Assembly: GCF_900496995.4 (NCBI RefSeq) | Contig: NC_044004.1 | Coordinates: 78,003,538-78,067,537, forward strand | Direction of reading: 5' to 3' | From: Aquila chrysaetos chrysaetos | Lineage: Eukaryota > Chordata > Aves > Accipitriformes > Accipitridae | Length of the DNA stretch: 64,000 bases | Shown: piece by piece, positions 61,607-64,000 of the stretch | Layout: every line of letters begins with the position of its first letter | How positions within the stretch are numbered: the first letter of the stretch is position 1 | Made by a program: the position numbers and the translations under genes | The notes under the pieces: model-generated | Seen by the model: only the letters and a program-made list of their open reading frames with translations | The model's database searches: none | What the model was told of the DNA's origin: nothing

Positions 61607-64000
61607 GAATATATTATATAAAATCAGCATAAAAATAATAGCAAACAGTTTCCCAGAGTCAAAATAACGACAATATTGCATGTTCACTTCTCCTCCTCTA
61701 GCCTCAGTCTGAAGCAAAGGCACTGAAAAGTCCTTTTATCATTACTGTGATAATACATGGTAGCAGTTTCATGCACTGAGCATCTAAGGTGTAACTATCC
61801 CTACGTGAAATCCTGAAGTGTCCAAAATATTTACATTCTATTTGTATTTGCAGTATTAATGGGCTATATGCTGCATCAGATTAAAGTCCTTTGCTTTTCC
61901 ATTTTCCACAGGTGGAAGGTGCATTTACGTTATCTGTCTTCATGGTATTTTTTGTCCATCCCATTCTCCTCTCCCACCCTGGTTTCTCTCCTGTGCAGTG
62001 TTGCCTTTCAGAAAGCAACACCTTAACATTTGGATGTGAATATCAGGTCCATTCCATTGACAGCTCGTCCCATAGGCAAAAGCGTGATTAGGTGATTACA
62101 GTCTAAGTAAGCCATAGTCATTTTTATACTTGTTTCAGTGACTGGTACTCTCTGTGCTTAAAAAGGGAACTTTTCACTGATGACACATTCACTGTTCCCC
62201 ACTTTATCTCATGGAAGCCAGCCTTTCACAGGTGCTGATATTACTGATATGCTAACACTACAGAGCAAATCCAAAAGATGTTTTTCTTAAAAGCTTTAAA
62301 ATTGAATAGGCACAAAATGACAGGTTCAAGGGCCTCTCTGCTCCTATTCATTTATATCAAAACCTTTCTATTACTAAAACTTTTAAACTGGGATCTGAAC
62401 AGGGCGGGGGGACAAAATGCTTACTCTCTCACGCATTTGGTTATGGAATATATGACTGAAGTTGCTATGATGCATTTGCCACCAATAAATCACTGTCAAT
62501 CTTTCCTTCAGCAAGATATGGAAAGTAAAAAGTACAGTAATTTGAATAACGGTGGGAAGACCAATACCCAAGCAAATTTCTCCATCACTTTTGCTTCCAC
62601 TGCCAAATTTGTCAATAAGAAAGTCCAGAGACCAAGTGAGAACTCAGCGCTAAAATTTCAACCTTGCTTTCCACAATACAGTCTACTGACCTTCGTATCT
62701 AGCTACTGAAGCAGGGAATCACCCAAAATAACCCTACATCTTGTGCAGAGCTTGTATGCAATTTGAACTCGTACTCTGTGGTTTAATAGACTTCTCATAT
62801 TCCATCAAGACTGCAAAAATAGAGCAAGAAGAGAATAAACTCTAATCAGATCACTGTGGTCCTTTCGAAAACCTCTAACTACATGATCAAAGTTTCAATT
62901 TCCTGCACTTTTTATTACTGATGAGCAAAAGTAAATGATAATATACAGATATAATGAGGTCACGACCAAATGACTTTATGGTATTTGGATACAGTAGCCC
63001 ACTTTCCTCAGATTATAATCCATTGCTTCAGAGGACTGCAGTTTCTCTTGTGAAAATCAGTCATATTCTTTCTGCTACTATGCTCTTCAGTCTTTCCTCG
63101 CTGAAAACTGCTTCCAGAGCTCCACAAATGTAAAAACATCTTTCCCAAACTCCAGAAAACTTAGATGTGCAGGACTTAACACCTGAACCCTACTGAACAC
63201 AAGTTTTCTAGGAATTATTATTACCCATCATTATTTAGGCGCACGTTCAATGTAATACAACAGTAGCTTCTCTCCTTCTACATTTATGTAGAATTGATTT
63301 GGATTTCACTTGTCATGCCTGGGCATTATTATAACATGAATAAAAAAACAATAGTGCATGCATTTAAATAGAAAACATGTTCAAGGTCTGAAGTGTTTCA
63401 GATCTCTATTGCAATTTTCCCAAATAAGTAGTCTCCGCTGGTTTGGAATTTAATACTCTCAGTCGCCTAACTAGCTCAGTACCATAGAAATTTACTCCCC
63501 CCATTCTAACACAAATCTCGGAAAAACTTGCTTCTACCAAGATCCACCAATTATTCAGGGAATTTTATGATGCTCTTTAGGCACTAAAGGGAAGAATTAC
63601 ACTATAGTTTCTGATTTCTCCATTTAGACTGAGAGATGGGTGTGAGCTGATAGGAGCGCTCTACTAATCGTCCAGATCACAACTTAGCTAGAATGCACAG
63701 CATCTCCTTTCCAACCCACGCAACTGCATTTCCTTTCTGAGAAAACCAAGGTACAGGAGGGAAGGTGACGTACATATGGGTCTTGCATGGGTACGGGGTC
63801 ATGACGTGGCTGGGGCAGACATGCAGTTCTAGGTGCATGCGCTCTTTTAAAATTACCACAGGACTTCCAATTTTGAAATATGCTGTTACCATCCTATGAC
63901 GTATAATTTTTATTTTCTATTGATGTAAGGATTTCATTGTAATTTTTCATATACTTTCTACTTTCCCCAGAGTTAGGTGCACAGCATATCCTAGATACTG

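Larger units (their letters stand above)
56346..64000. other. AT-rich 3' flank to the window end, no gene recognised
   Basis: The longest frames (56533-56880, 57981-58346, 62278-62709, all +) have no signal peptide plus splice pattern matching IL2 and no known domain. A possible minus-strand exon at 60442-60611 is discussed in findings. A tandem repeat lies at 61557-61606 and A25 at 60406-60430. Confidence 0.45.

Noticed and set aside
62278-62709. 143-codon + strand frame near the right end
   Set aside because: No recognisable family, not bounded by a promoter, and low-complexity Lys/Asn/Ser composition typical of AT-rich DNA.

Overview
This is vertebrate nuclear DNA, most likely from a bird. 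The one gene I can name is interleukin-21 (IL21), on the + strand in five coding exons between 32299 and 37236. Its predicted 134-residue protein has the IL-21 cysteine pattern and a short C-terminus. Most of the window is AT-rich and no open frame in it exceeds about 180 codons. The interspersed repeats are solo LTRs of an ERVL-like family I associate with Neoaves, plus very old CR1/L3-type LINE and MIR-type SINE relics, with no young SINEs. That suggests a non-galliform bird, but the species assignment is inference.

Layout. Positions 1-32190 are the 5' flank of IL21. They hold a CpG-dense block with a perfect CRE palindrome near 8.1 kb, an old CR1/L3 scrap near 7.3 kb, an older solo LTR at 13.8-14.3 kb, two near-identical solo LTRs at 18.0-18.6 and 21.8-22.4 kb, and a possible fourth LTR-like element at 25.8-26.2 kb. 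Each of the first three LTRs has its own perfect 5-bp target duplication. No protein-coding gene could be supported in this flank. IL21 follows, with a candidate TATA box about 100 bp before the ATG and a candidate poly(A) signal near 37.46 kb.

Positions 37.5-64 kb are the 3' flank. They contain an AU-rich, 3'UTR-like block near 40.6 kb, a 1.2 kb antisense CR1/L3-type relic at 44.6-45.8 kb, two MIR-like SINE relics (47.1 and 56.3 kb), and long homopolymers (A44 at 41.5 kb, G17 at 43.2 kb). In mammals and chicken IL2 lies on this side of IL21, but I could not recognise IL2 exons in the 27 kb available. A possible chain of minus-strand exons at 52.07-52.97 kb is splice-phase compatible but unidentified.

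The most interesting gene-level observation is that IL21 introns 3 and 4 are open in the coding frame. Intron 4 is 99 bp with no stop, and intron 3 is open for 140 of about 146 codons, so intron retention would give extended or alternative C-termini.
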